From: Stratiolaelaps scimitus
Taxonomy: Eukaryota; Arthropoda; Arachnida; Mesostigmata; Laelapidae
Direction: 5' to 3'
Length of the DNA stretch: 64,000 bases
Assembly (NCBI GenBank): GCA_019614645.1
Contig: JABWDB010000013.1
Span: 2,108,001-2,172,000 of the forward strand
Shown here: piece after piece, positions 13,361-25,064 of the stretch
Numbering within the stretch: position 1 is the stretch's first letter
How the letters are laid out: every line of letters starts with the position of its first letter
Program-made: the position numbers and the translations under genes
The notes under the pieces: generated by a model
Database searches by the model: none
What the model saw: only the letters and a program-made list of their open reading frames with translations
What the model was told of the DNA's origin: nothing

Positions 13361-14070
13361 CAATGATGACGGTGGTAGCGATGATGCTTGTGCTTCTACT
13401 GTTCCTTCACTTTTGTTCCATCCGCTGCCGTTCTTGTTGCTGAATGTTGTTGTTGTTCTTGTTGTTGTTGCTGCTGCTGCTGCTGCCGTTGTTACCTAAG
13501 TGTGATTTAGGTGTTTCTCTATTCGCTTGCTGCTGCTGCTACTGCTGTTGTTGTTGTTTCTATGTTGGTGGCATACAAGTGATTCCGACCGGAGTAAATT
13601 TGGACGGGTTCAGCTAGTCACGTCATCAACGAGCGTTCCACGCTGACTCGTGGGGTGTCGAGAAAGTCTCGCTGTGGCTGTTGTCGAGACGCACGCACCA
13701 ACGTCACAAACAGCGTTCAGATCAACTGCCTCAGCTGCCGTGCACCGAACAAGACACGATCACATCGACGGCGCTCGCCATCAGCGTCCCGGTCATGTTC
13801 AGCGTGTTATGTTAGTTTACGCGCGAGCTACAGCAGAAGATACAGCACACGATGTAAGGCAAAACCAATTCAGCTGCTGGTCAAGTCATTGCGTGACTTC
13901 CGTTGCCCTTTTGAGCGATCACCATTGCTTGAAGTTATGGTGATTAAAACAAATAATCACTGGCATCATCGTCATCATAACCAGTCCGTATTAACATGAC
14001 CACCGGGACTGGTATTGGTATAAATAGGCTCTTTTATGCATGTATTATATTATACGTTATTAGTAAATGT

Positions 14071-14128
14071 ACTTGTACTATTATATATCTATATATATAT
14101 ATTTATATATATATATAATAGTACAAGT
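14071..14128. repeat. AT-rich palindrome
   Basis: ACTTGTACTATTATATAT at 14071-14088 is exactly complementary to 14111-14128, with a TA-rich centre that can pair further. It lies inside a longer TA-rich block (14042-14152). It could extrude as a cruciform and may be unstable. Confidence 0.88.
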
Positions 14129-14602
14129 ATATATATATATACATATATATAGTGTTTCTAGTAGTGATGGTATTATAGGTCAAAGTATTGCAACGCCGGC
14201 CGCCGCCAGTTAGTACATGGAATCATTAAAAAATTCGTCATTTATTCCAAGTCGTGCTAAGGCAATGTGATCTCATCACCCAGCAGCCAAACCGATGTTA
14301 GTCTTGTTCACGCTGCAGGACAGACACCCATCTTCAGCATGAACAACGTGTTCATAAATAAACAGTTCGAAATATATCTAACTAAAATTCGTCGCCGATA
14401 GCTCGCGTTGTATAGATGTTTTCTAGTTAACAAAAATAAAAAAATCAAATTAATTTCCCTAAGAACGGGGGCGATACCGGACTTAACGTGAAAATGTCCA
14501 AGCGAGCTAAGAACGACAAGGGCACTGTTGTTTTTGGTTAATGTATGTTATTCCGCCGATACACCCTCTACCGCTCAAACATATATTTGCGTTTTGGTAC
14601 AG

Positions 14603-14729
14603 GGCAATAGATTACGATCAAGCTATGAGAGGTGGACACGTCATCCATCTAACCTCCGAATGGACTGGATCACGTCAATATGGCGAAATCGGGACGACAT
14701 CAAGCGCAGAATGCCCGGTAGAATTCATG
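14603..14729 (+). CDS. Candidate 127-nt exon with strong splice sites, unknown product
   Basis: A TTTTGGTACAG acceptor and an ATG|GTAAGT donor bracket 127 nt. One frame reads AIDYDQAMRGGHVIHLTSEW followed by TGSRQYGEIGTTSSAECPVE and FM (42 codons, phase 1 in, phase 0 out). A second frame is also open, so the coding frame is not certain. I do not recognise the sequence, and no neighbouring plus-strand exon was found. It could be an exon of a nested gene, a non-coding exon, or chance. Confidence 0.22.
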
Positions 14730-17470
14730 GTAAGTTCAAACGAACCCAGATGGACCGTAAACCAAGAGAAGGCCAGCTTGCGACGACGGCAATAATACCA
14801 ATTTAGCGTTGAATGCTCGAAATGCGACAATGCTATAATTACGAACTGGCATCTCATCCTGTTAAATAAAGAGAAGCGGAGATAAATCAGTGCTAACGAA
14901 GAAGAAGAGCTTGTTTGAATAGAGTGCTTCACAATAGTACTTATTATCTAATATGATTATTCACTGCGGCTACCAGAGCAGCTTAACCGGTGCTGGGAAT
15001 GGCATCTTGCTAATTTTAATAGATGAATATATGTATACCAGTATTAGGCTCCATCTTCGCGCAAGTCACTAAGTGTCCCGCCAATGGTTATTTCTATTTT
15101 TTTTTTATCTAGTATCGTAATTGAAGGTAAGCGGTTCATTTATGCTCCTGTTTCACTTTGCATAAAAACACGCAACCCGTAGAGCAATGGCCGTCGCAGA
15201 TATGATCATTGAAATGGATTCGCCGGAGCCCGAGCCTATTGTTACGACTTTCAGCCAGCCGTAGAATTGACGTGCGAGTGTTCGTCCGTTGGCCTGAGAG
15301 GAGATCTCCTTCGTTTTTCGACAGGGCGGCCAGAGTCCCCCCAACGAGCAAAAAAGCATGGACGAAATCTAATCATTCTGGGAGTGGGGGGGGCTGTCGG
15401 GGGGCCCATTGCGCAATGCGATTTTAAAACTGCTACTCAGCATCGTCCACTGATAAAACAATAACGCCCACCAATTTTAATCATCGTGATGTTAACTGAG
15501 TCGTCCTCGGCGACGATGAAAGCGACGCCCCCAACGGCGTCGGTGCAATGCAAACGTCAATGATGGGTGCAACTGTCCTCAAGATGATGGCAGACTAAGA
15601 AAAACAGATGAAGACCAAACGGGGCAGCTCGACTGTTGGCGATGGGATGGCATAGAAGTGGATGGATACACTATTGTGAGCTGTTTGCGGAAACAAATTT
15701 CTCGCAGAAAATCTAACTCTACTCGCTTCTACGACATATAGCGTATACTATTCGAATACACATTAGATATCGTTGGTTTATAATCCATATGTGCATATAT
15801 AATGTCATGTAATGACCTTAAAGGTATCAGAATGACTTTTGATGAGAAGGGGCGACGCTGATTAGTCATCCTGAAATTCAGCCCTTAGATATTCTGTAGG
15901 TAAGTAAACATCACGAAACTCGCCTTTCGCCTCCGACTGTTTAACATCAACATGCGATGATACCAAGCTAACACACGTTAGCTTATGGCAAGGTCGCATG
16001 ATGACATATACTTTGTCATTAGAAATATCTATTGGTCGTGTTTAAAACGTTCCCATGAGGAGCGGTTGCCAAAGAGTCGAGATTCAAGTTTCAACCTTTC
16101 AAAGGAACCAACATCACTTGTGCGAGGCCGTCTATTCAACTCTCACCTTCTTTAGGAATTTGCAGTCAATTTCCCTCGACATCGATGCCAAAGCGTTCTG
16201 CTGCCTCGACCGATTACGAACAGCAGCCACTTTCTACGGCAGCGGTACCGCCAATTCCACCGTCACCACCACCAGCACTAGTCAGTATAACAGTAGACCT
16301 TGTGGTCTTCCGCGGGCCCAGCGGACGCGTATATCTGTTATGTACGTCTGTCCCCGTCTTCGATCTGACTCTTGGGCTGCTAAATCATCAGTCGGTCTAT
16401 ACTGTGCGTGTGTGCGCGCTATCAGGCTCCCACGTTATGATCAATGTTATCTCTCGCGTCTCAGCGTGTGCCGGCCACATCGTCACCGTATGCGGCGCAG
16501 ATACAGCGAGCAGGAGTAGCATGTTATCATCGGTAAATAACTAATTTTATTAACAATTATTTTCTGCACTGTCCCCATGTGTATATGTGCCGCAGATTTG
16601 TAGATTCTTGGCGGTAGCCAGGCGTAGAAAAGAACGAACGGACCTCTTCGTGGGATTCGCTTCCCCAATCATCGTCGTCGTCGTCGTTGTCTAAGTCGAG
16701 TTGGAATCTTTGCAGAGCCGGACGACTCTCCCACCATAGACAAACCATAGAGCAGAGCCACACAAAGAGACGACACCGTAATGCTGCTACTGCTGCTGCT
16801 TGTGATGCTGATGTGAGTCTGTGACGATGCCGAGTCAACCAGACACCACTGTTTTCCCTCCCCCCTTTGTCGTGTTTCGTTGTTGTCGTCGTCGTCGTTC
16901 ACCCAACTTTCTTTACGGTAACTACCTACATATACACATACTGGCACAGGCATTATCGTCACCCAAGCAACAGCAGCAGCAGCAGCAGCGACATCACCAC
17001 CAGCAGCAGCTCAATCGGCCTAACTTCTCTACTCTCCTACCCTCGCACCTCAGCCCTTCTCTGTCCAGACGAGACACCGACCGACCGACCGACCGAAGCT
17101 GAGTGACGGGAAGAGCCCAATGAAGGATGGCTCTGAACAAATCAACGCCGCCGACCCGAACGACCGATGCCGAGTCCACTGTGCTGGCGGTGGCCAATGA
17201 CTGCCTTCACTCGTTGACCAATTTAGCAGAGGCGGAGGCAGAAGAAAAAGACGACGACGACGAGGACGACGAAGCTACAAAAAGAAATATATCGAGCGAA
17301 CCCAGGAAGAAAGAAAAAAAAATAATTCGGGGAGACACAACAAACAGACCAGCGCCGTTATGCCAGCCGTAAGCTGCGGCTGCGGTGGTGGTGACGGTGG
17401 CGGCGGCGGCGGCGGCGGCGACAACGGCCGTAAGCAGAGATAACAAGCATGGGAACAACTGCGGGTGTAT

Positions 17471-17535
17471 TGCGGTACCGCGATGCTTTGGCATCGCGGT
17501 GGCCACATTGGCATCATTCGCCAATGGCCACATGA
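17471..17535. other. Two adjacent short hairpins
   Basis: ACCGCGATGC (17477-17486) and GCATCGCGGT (17491-17500) form a perfect 10-bp stem with a TTTG loop, overlapping the palindrome GCGGTACCGC. Directly after it, GTGGCCACATTGG and CCAATGGCCAC form a second imperfect stem. No factor or RNA family is recognised. Confidence 0.6.
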
Positions 17536-18849
17536 TCAGGGGTAGATTCCATCGGAGACTCTTCGACTGGGCCCATCCACAAGCTGCGGTCGCTGGCTGG
17601 CTAGCCAGCTAGCTAGCTCGGTTGCTTGCGTGCTCGATCGATGATTGTTCGCTGCCTACAAAGTTTCCCTGCTTTGCGCGTTTCAGTATATTGGACAAAC
17701 GGATACGCCGGCGAGGCGTATATCCTGCTTACTTTCGACGAGCGAGCGAGCGAGCGAGCGACCGACCGACGGCGGTGTCCGCTATGGCAGAAGCGTCATC
17801 ACTCCAACCGGCAACAAGCAGTCGCAATTGCGCATGGCTGTCGCGGGTGAGGTCCGTCCGGACAGAGTGCCGGTATATGTAGCATATAGCGATGGCAATA
17901 TTGCGATGGCGACCCGTGACCCGGCAGCATAGAATACGATTACAAAATCGAATCGGTGACGAAGTTCACGTGCGACTTCGGCGGCGACACCCACACAGAT
18001 GCACACACATATGTACATCATTTTTTATTGTTGAAGGGTTCCGTGCCTCACTTACATATTCGAAGCGGACAATGCCACCGCTTATAGGCAGTCAGTGGAA
18101 ACAACAACACAAATATGATTCGTGTATTATGCTGCGGGGTCCTGTTATCTTGCCTTTAACAAAGGCAACAATTATTGGAACAGAACAGACCAGTACATAA
18201 GTAAGCGATTGGTTCAAAGAAACCACGATAATACATACATGCATACATGTGAAGAAAAAAAAATAGATATATATATATATAACTTGGACAGTTTTGACAG
18301 AGATTTCATAACCCATTGATGGTATAACAGGGAGCGAGATAATCATATGTCCATCACTAACACGACCAATAGTTACCATTAGACGATTCTGTCAGTGTTC
18401 CGGCGTCGACAATGGCGGCCCCCCCCAGTGTCGACAATTGGCCGCGTCACGGTGCATGATATAAACGCCAATGCAAATCAAAATTCTGGCGCCCTCCGTG
18501 TGTCCCCGCGACTCATTGTATATTGTATGTCCAACCTCGTTCAGCGTGTTCGTCGTTGTTTGCCATTATATTCTGGTGTTATGACGTGCTATTGTTTCGT
18601 TACGTCTGCGGAACAGCCGTTATCAACAATGAGCGCGAAAATTAACACAGGAAAAATGCCGGGGCTGTTCGCGGCTGTATGCACGGCGGTATCGATTATC
18701 CAATGCTATGAATTACGTCTGCGTGCCACACCCGAATGGGCTTTTACTGGATGACATCGTCGCCACATGGGGTGTTCTATGGGCCAATGCATTGTCGAAT
18801 CTCCACGAAAAGCATTTATGGGGCAAATACGACCATTTAACAGATATTT

Positions 18850-18990
18850 CTTCGGTATCGCTTAATGCCTATCTACATTGGCCACCTTTGTTGCAGGTTC
18901 GAGTCCCGTGTCGTGACATATAAGAGAACTTAAGCAGTGTAAAAACTGCAGTTCCTTTAATAAACAAATAAAGCTTTACCTTTACTTTTA
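18850..18990 (+). mobile_element. tRNA-derived SINE-like remnant with repeated 3' tail
   Basis: A-box-like TATCGCTTAATGCC (18856-18869) is followed 40 nt on by a perfect B box GGTTCGAGTCC (18896-18906). Downstream come a small hairpin around AGCAGT/ACTGC, AATAAA and a TTTAC-type tail. The layout fits a SINE, but no second copy was identified to confirm it. Confidence 0.3.
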
Positions 18991-21900
18991 CATAATAGAC
19001 AAGAAAAAGCTCAAATCTGAGCTTCGATGGTGGTGTTGGCGTCTAGTTTTTCTCACTCAGCTGCAAAGTCAACCGGGTCGAGAAGCGACACTCATTCGAG
19101 AGCCACAATGTTCGCGGCGGAGCTCATAGTTGTTTTTTTAACAAAAACATTATTTATGTCTATTGCAGTAATCATTTACTGTAACAATTCACCGTGGTAA
19201 TTAATATTTACAAGAATTGTAAAACCTTCTGTCTTTTGTAGGCAGAATATTGGTTACACCTCAAGCTTCTCCGGCTCAGAATCGTATTCAATATTCCTGT
19301 GCTCTATTTGGGTAATCGATTGTCGACACTGCGATACGGATAGCTGTGTATGTATGCAGCTAAAGGCTCTCCGCTGTGTGGGACGGGTCTTCGGGTGTTG
19401 AAACCGGATTGAATTTCGTGCTGCAACTAATGAGGTGAAGCAAATGATGATCGCCTATACTTAAATAGGTATGATGTGGCATATGTGCCCATAAGTATTA
19501 TGTCGTCAATCTATCTTCATGTATAATATTATTGTGTCTATGCTACCCACAATCACCCCCTAAGTACCCCGCATCGTCTTCATTTTCTTCGGTCTTAGAT
19601 AACGTATAGAGCTGTACGAGGAGCGGTGCCCAGAGATGACAGTAAATTGACGATGTGTCAACCACAAAACTTTGCGATGGTAACGCATCTTCTGAGCGAA
19701 CATGTCTCTTAATCTCTTTGCGATTTCTGCGGTCTGGCCGGCCGGCTGGCTACTACAGATAGCGACACGCTGGACTCACCTAAAACATCCCTGATAACAT
19801 GTCAATTATTATTATTATTATTATTACTTATTATTTTACACGTCATCATCGCCATCGTCGTTGTCGCCCTAGTTGGAATAGCTGTCCGCAATGTCACACC
19901 TTTTCTATGATAGTCGAAATAGACGACTATGATAATTATTCAACCGCAGTGCCTTGGTTTGAACTGATGTACACGCCATAGATACAAACCAGTAAGATAG
20001 TTTATTTTTTCTCCATCAAATAATAAAAAGCCAACCGCTTCCGTGCGTTACTTGCTAATTTGCCCCTGCAAAACAGACAGCCGATCTTACTTTTACTGTT
20101 GCGGAGTCGATACGCCCAGGTACAACATCTATGCTTCGTCGACGAACAAGCTGAATCGTCGATTAGATTCGGCTGCTTACTACGATGGTGATGTACTGAT
20201 ATTCAAATGAAAAAAAGACTTCAATTTTGGGTGCAATCATTGTATATTCGTTTAACATTAACATTTTTGCTCGATTGTGTTGTAGATTTGATTTTCGATA
20301 CCGAGCGGTGCTCTGTAAACAGACTACATACACCGTTTGCACAATACGGTTTATGTGGTAGTTTTTATTATGGATTCAATGTAGACATTCTACCGATATC
20401 GTCGACGATATCCTCAACTTGTACCACAACCCCACCATTTGAGACACAGCCCTTCGAGTTGTTAGCAGTGCCAATACGCCCAGACAGTGGGGTACCCAGC
20501 GTCAACAGCGAACATTAGCGTTTCATCTGCTCACTCGGGGTGGGGCGATCTGCAGATTGGGGGCGACCATTGTTAGTGCCTCGCAACCTCCCATTTCGCT
20601 GATGTTGCTGGCGACGGTGGCCGGATCCCCTTGTTGCTCGCTCGCTCTAAGCATTCCCCCGAACTAACGCCTGGCTGCGTTGAATATCAGGCCAGATCGA
20701 GCCTGCCTCTTCGCTTCTGCGTTCTTAAGGTACAAAATGCTATGAGAAGGATTTCTCCGTGTCGGTTTCGTGAAGAAACCGCCGTCGTCGCGATCAGCCA
20801 GCCAGCCAGCCAGCTCGCGCGTCTCCTCCAAACGCACGGATAGAACAGAACATCCGTGCATTTAAATTTTATTAACATCACACGCACACACACATATATA
20901 TAGTCCTTCTACATGCGGTGCTGACGCGAACGATATACCGAGTCAAGGCAAGTCAAGCCAAACACAGCGATGTGAGTAGGGGTAGAGTCCTGCGTACGGT
21001 AGTGATACATAGGGCGTACGAGCCCCGCGCGATATCGTGTGGCTGCTGTAGGGGGGGGCCGAAGACATATGTACACGGATGGAGTTCCACTTGAGTTCCT
21101 TCCATGGACAGCGTTCGGCGAAGGCACAGAAGAGCCGGCAGAGCAGCGAGATATGCCTCCCAATCTATAAACGTGTACAGGTTCAGGCTGGCTGGCCACT
21201 CGGGTGAATCAGCGGTACGCTACACTTCACCGATTTCGTTTCTCTTCAACGATACAAACGATGTGCCACCACTGTTCTACATATGTACATCGCCCTGCGT
21301 CGACGTCGACGTCGCCGCAACAGCAGTGGCTGTGACGCCGTAAAGCGGGGAACTCCCACAACCAGCAACATCAACAACGCCTGTTCCACTTTCCTGGCTA
21401 GATAAAGGTGCGATTGAGTGTGGCGAGACCACAGGGGATAGCGGACGGCAATAGTGGCCATGATATCCTACTAGCCCTACCTGGTGGTACACCACTGTCG
21501 CGATCCGATCTTTCGAGTGCCGATGCCGCATAATGCCACACGGCGCACACAGCGAACGGCGTATGCGAACAAGAGAGAGAGAGAGACAGAGATAGAGAGA
21601 GCGGGAAGACCCAGCTCACTGATCTGTGTCGGAGACATAACAGGTTGTTGGGACAACTCTTCCTCATTTGGCGTTTTTTTGCTTGTCGATCAACGACGAT
21701 ACGCCCGATCAGAGGATGGTACCAGTGAATGGAACTGAGAGCGGGTTTAGGAATAAAGAACGCGGAGTCGTTTCCACCCAGAGAGTTAGCGCAGTGCGTC
21801 CTCATCGTTACCGGGTCGATTTTGATATCGTATCAAGATAGCAGCACAGCGAATTGGGCCTGGGCCGCGTTGGATCGCCGTCAAAGGACTAGAGGCCGCC

Positions 21901-22139
21901 AAGGCAGAGCCTGACACGCCTGGGGCCGAAACGGCCGCTCCCGCCACTGACGCACAGTCGTTGAGAATCGAATGGCTATGCCGAACCGTCACAGGGCGCG
22001 TACCCGCACACAAGCAAACACTGCTCATTTGTATCTCTGTGAAGATAAATAGATGGACTGGTAGCAGGCAGACACCATCGACAAGATCAAGATGAGGTCA
22101 GGGCGTTTCCCTTTGACCTGCCGTGCGCTATACGCCTAG

Positions 22140-22240
22140 GCGTTTGTCGATGACGCCGCAGCAACGTCATAGATTCGCTGCTAAACTGGCGAGGTCTAGG
22201 AGCGCGTCACCGCTATCGCCAGCATTGTCCAGCCAAGCAA
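22140..22240 (+). CDS. Candidate 101-nt exon, basic and serine-rich, unknown product
   Basis: A GCCTAG acceptor and CAA|GTAAGT donor flank an open frame reading RLSMTPQQRHRFAAKLARSR then SASPLSPALSSQA. The composition (basic stretch, then S-P motifs) resembles a disordered cytoplasmic segment. The acceptor has only a weak pyrimidine tract and no partner exon was found. It lies opposite the main gene's longest intron. Confidence 0.18.
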
Positions 22241-22624
22241 GTAAGTCTACGAAGAAGCGCTGCCCCGTGACGCTGCGCAGATATGCATGGAGGTGGGAGC
22301 ATTCGATCGAAAATAGGTGTGTTTAGGTTGTGATACCGTGGCGGCGAATGCCATCAATGGTGACTCATCATTGTCACCTCGCCTATGCAGTTTCGGTATC
22401 TAATGGTCACAATAGGGTTTGGGAGGCGCGGTAGAGATGTGACAGGATGTACCTCATGAATTTTGCCGTTAGCCGTGAACTTCAATGACAGACACTTCAC
22501 TTAATATTCGTTGTGTTCAACGGTGTTGAGGTGGCATTTAGTTTCTTCTTTATGTCGTTTGTTTGTATATATCCAGAACTGAAATAATGGAAGAAGTGCA
22601 AGCTAATTCGCCGAATCAACTTAC

Positions 22625-22770
22625 GTCCTTGCGTGACCCATTCGGAGTCGGTGAACCGTTGTTCGGCGCAGAGGTTTTCTACGGGTGCGGTATCTGATGT
22701 CCCGAATTGAAATTCGACCACAGTTTGAGATCTCCGCTGGAACTTCACGCACGAGTACGTCTCATCTCCA
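22625..22770 (-). CDS. Exon 4 of those found: end of second C-x-FP module
   Basis: This exon is 146 nt, phase 2 in and phase 1 out. The acceptor is CTATTGCAG and the donor is GAC|GTAAGT. The first base completes TG|T to cysteine, giving ISQ-C-GDETYSCVKFQRR. The exon encodes 48 further whole residues including a QTVVEFQFG beta-strand-like stretch and ENLCAEQRF, and ends EWVTQG plus C. The next exon supplies GC to make arginine. It is separated from the previous exon by the shortest intron of the gene (302 bp). The corresponding region of the first copy is not split at this point. Confidence 0.91.
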
Positions 22771-23072
22771 CTGCAATAGCAAGCATATGAGAACTTATCA
22801 GGACTCTTCCGTATGCAGATGAGTGCATTTAATAACTATCAATCATTGGCTAACTTTTAGAGGAAATATGACAATGATCTGCAAAAGCTGTTGTTTTTGA
22901 CATCAGCTCCAGTATATCACGCGGCCTATTATGCATATCCTACAAGTTAGTTGTTTAATTAACTATGCGCAGTTGTCCTAATAACCAGTTGTACTTCAAT
23001 CGAGAAATAGCAATGAACGCCATTGACTGGCTATACCTCTATTGTCCAGCTGACAAGCGTATTTACACGTAC
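22771..23072 (-). other. Intron of 302 bp between exons 3 and 4
   Basis: GTACGT donor and TTGCTATTGCAG acceptor; unique-looking sequence with no repeat. Confidence 0.88.
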
Positions 23073-23389
23073 CATTGCGAGATGGAGTGCACCGGGAATC
23101 GGTTATCCTGACCCTGTAGAAGGCATCGGATAGTCTGCGTACTGAAGTCATTCTTTGGATCCCGCATGATCATCGTGCCCTCGTCAATATTGGCCTGATC
23201 GCCCCACGGACCCTGAGTGAACTCCGGGAAGGCGCATTGGGCACGCTCGACGATCGGTGGCAGAGGCTCAGGCTCGATAGGGGCCAGCATAAATGTCTCA
23301 TATCCATTGTGAGCAGAAACAACGTGACAAGTCGAATCGGCCGCTAGAGACATGTACACCCTTCCAGTAGCGGGATCTTGTCGATACAG
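23073..23389 (-). CDS. Exon 3 of those found: linker plus second C-x-FP module
   Basis: This exon is 317 nt, phase 0 in and phase 2 out, with acceptor ATTTCAG and donor ATG|GTACGT. It begins LYRQDPATGRVYMSLAADST, continues through a proline- and glutamate-rich linker (APIEPEPLPP), and then opens the second module at QCAFPEFTQGPWGDQ. The MIMRDP and IRCLLQG segments that follow align with ILRDP and MRCLHLS of the first exon. The exon ends HSISQ plus two bases of a cysteine codon that is completed by the next exon. In the family as I recall it, this is the DUF7043-like region. The linker after the KYRCG|LYR junction predicts what should follow the last exon in the window. Confidence 0.92.
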
Positions 23390-24954
23390 CTGAAATAGAT
23401 CGACGCAACAGTTAGAGCAAGAGTTAGACAGTAATACATCTATCTACTGAACTAGCGTGCTTCCGCCATAATATGGTGCAATGCGTGTCCGTGTACACTT
23501 GTATGTATATGTATCTATATATATATATTGGTAAATAATGCGCACACTGGCTTTCACGGTGGTCTTCGCCGGGTGGCCACGTACGCGCTTGCATCTCGCT
23601 GTTAATCTTTGCTAATTTCAGCACCGTCGCTGATTTCAGTCATATGTACAAGAAGCTGGACGTAGTTACTGTGCGAACAATTAGCGGCACTCCGACAACC
23701 CCTCTCCCCCCTGCAACCCTATCCTGTGTTTCTTTTTTTTGTATTGCTTGACAGCTGCATCAAATGGTCCCATTATATATTTTACACACGAATGCCAACT
23801 GCATTGCCTGCTAAACTGTAGCGGAAATGTAATTTGAACGGTATCAAGGCAGGTTCCACTCACGCTTGTCCTCCTTGAGCTAGCGTTCAATCGTTACACA
23901 TTACCATTGTGTGATAGTCGTTCGTTTTTTTTTCTTTTTGCCGATCGTACAAGGTGGCCAATGATAGTGCTGATTGTGGTACAATGGGATGGGCAGCGAC
24001 GAGACTCCCCGGGGAAGGTCTCGACGCGTTCACGGACGCCGATGGACCCCACCAGCCAGCCACCACTGTTCAGCTAGCTAGTCAACGAGCGACAGCGGCG
24101 TCGATTGGAACCGAAGCCCACAACAGGAGTTTCAAGCCTGCGGCGGCGCCAAAGGACTGTATCGCCCGCCCGGCTTCGAACGCGCGCTCACCGCGTCCAT
24201 CCATAATAGAATAGATACATTGTGATCCTTTATTCCGTAGCGCGTATTGGTTTCATTTTGTTGCCTCTGCTCCCTTGGGTACGGCATCGCTAATGTGTAT
24301 ACATATATATATATATATATAAAGTAGTTGGAACAAACTTCATTCTATCGTCTTGATTGTGACATAGGAAAAGCAGAAAACCCGGTGTGGCCTGGCCTGT
24401 CCTGATCTAGTGATGTGGTGTGGCATCTTCGTATACAATGATCAATCTATTCTCCAGTGGTGCTACATCGCCACCTGACTCTGTCGTCATTGGGCCTTTA
24501 CACACTATACGGTCCCGCACCATATATATATATATATATATATGTGTATATAGTGCGTAAATGGCGCGCTTGCGTTCGTTTTTTTTAGTGATCACGTGTA
24601 CGTTGACTCACACCAGCAATATTATGTATTCGTCAATGTACAATACAATGGACGTAAATATAAAAACAAGAAACGCAAAACGAGGAAGCCGAAGACGCAT
24701 CGGTGTATGTATATATTATATGTATGCATATTCGAGGTAGCAATGTTTTTATTTGATTAGACATTTGGTTCTTATATAAATCACTATCATTTGAATAGGC
24801 AAGTCTGCACATCTAGTGTGGAATAACGTATTTGAGACTCTCTCTCTCTCTCTCTCTCTCTCTCCCAAGAATAAGAACCATTCGATTATCGAATACTATC
24901 ATGATTCGCAGTGCACCAAAAGCAGCCGATGAGGCAAGGTGAGATATAACTTAC
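23390..24954 (-). other. Intron of 1565 bp between exons 2 and 3
   Basis: Contains (TA)n at about 24301-24321 and 24522-24543 and a (CT)n tract at about 24837-24864, close to the donor of exon 2. No coding signal recognised. Confidence 0.85.
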
Positions 24955-25064
24955 TCCGCAGCGGTACTTGGGCCGTTTTGAATCACCACTCGTGTCCATC
25001 AGGGCAACGAAACGCTCGTCGCCGGTGGATCCTTCCCAATCGCCGAGGCAGACGAAGTCCTCAT
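24955..25064 (-). CDS. Exon 2 of those found: DEDFVCLGDWE segment
   Basis: This exon is 110 nt, phase 1 in and phase 0 out, with acceptor TTTCAG|AT and donor GGA|GTAAGT. Joined to the previous exon the codon G|AT restores aspartate, giving FPDR-DEDFVCLGDWEG. The 36 residues contain the CLGDWE motif, then a variable linker (ALMDTSGDSKRP), then KYRCG at the donor. It is the counterpart of the last exon in the window, which has the same phases, the same CLG-x-WE motif and the same cysteine just before the donor. It closes the first CP..CLG-x-WE module. Confidence is high because phase, motif and paralogous exon structure all agree. Confidence 0.92.

Larger units (their letters stand above)
9679..22624 (-). 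other. Intron of 12.95 kb between exons 4 and 5
   Basis: This is the longest intron seen. It holds (TC)n at 9776-9793, (ATT)n at about 11101-11122, (TA)n at 11822-11841, G-rich runs at 12364-12400 and 12793-12811, GTT/GTC repeats at 13280-13360, an AT palindrome at 14071-14128, CAG repeats near 16971-16990, (GGC)n at 17397-17420, clustered dyads at 17471-17535 and a tRNA-SINE-like piece near 18850-18990. Candidate plus-strand exons at 14603 and 22140 are listed separately with low confidence. Confidence 0.8.

Noticed and set aside
17127..17372. 81-codon plus-strand ORF with acidic and basic runs
   Set aside because: The charged segments come from GAC and AAA repeats; no homology or splice support.
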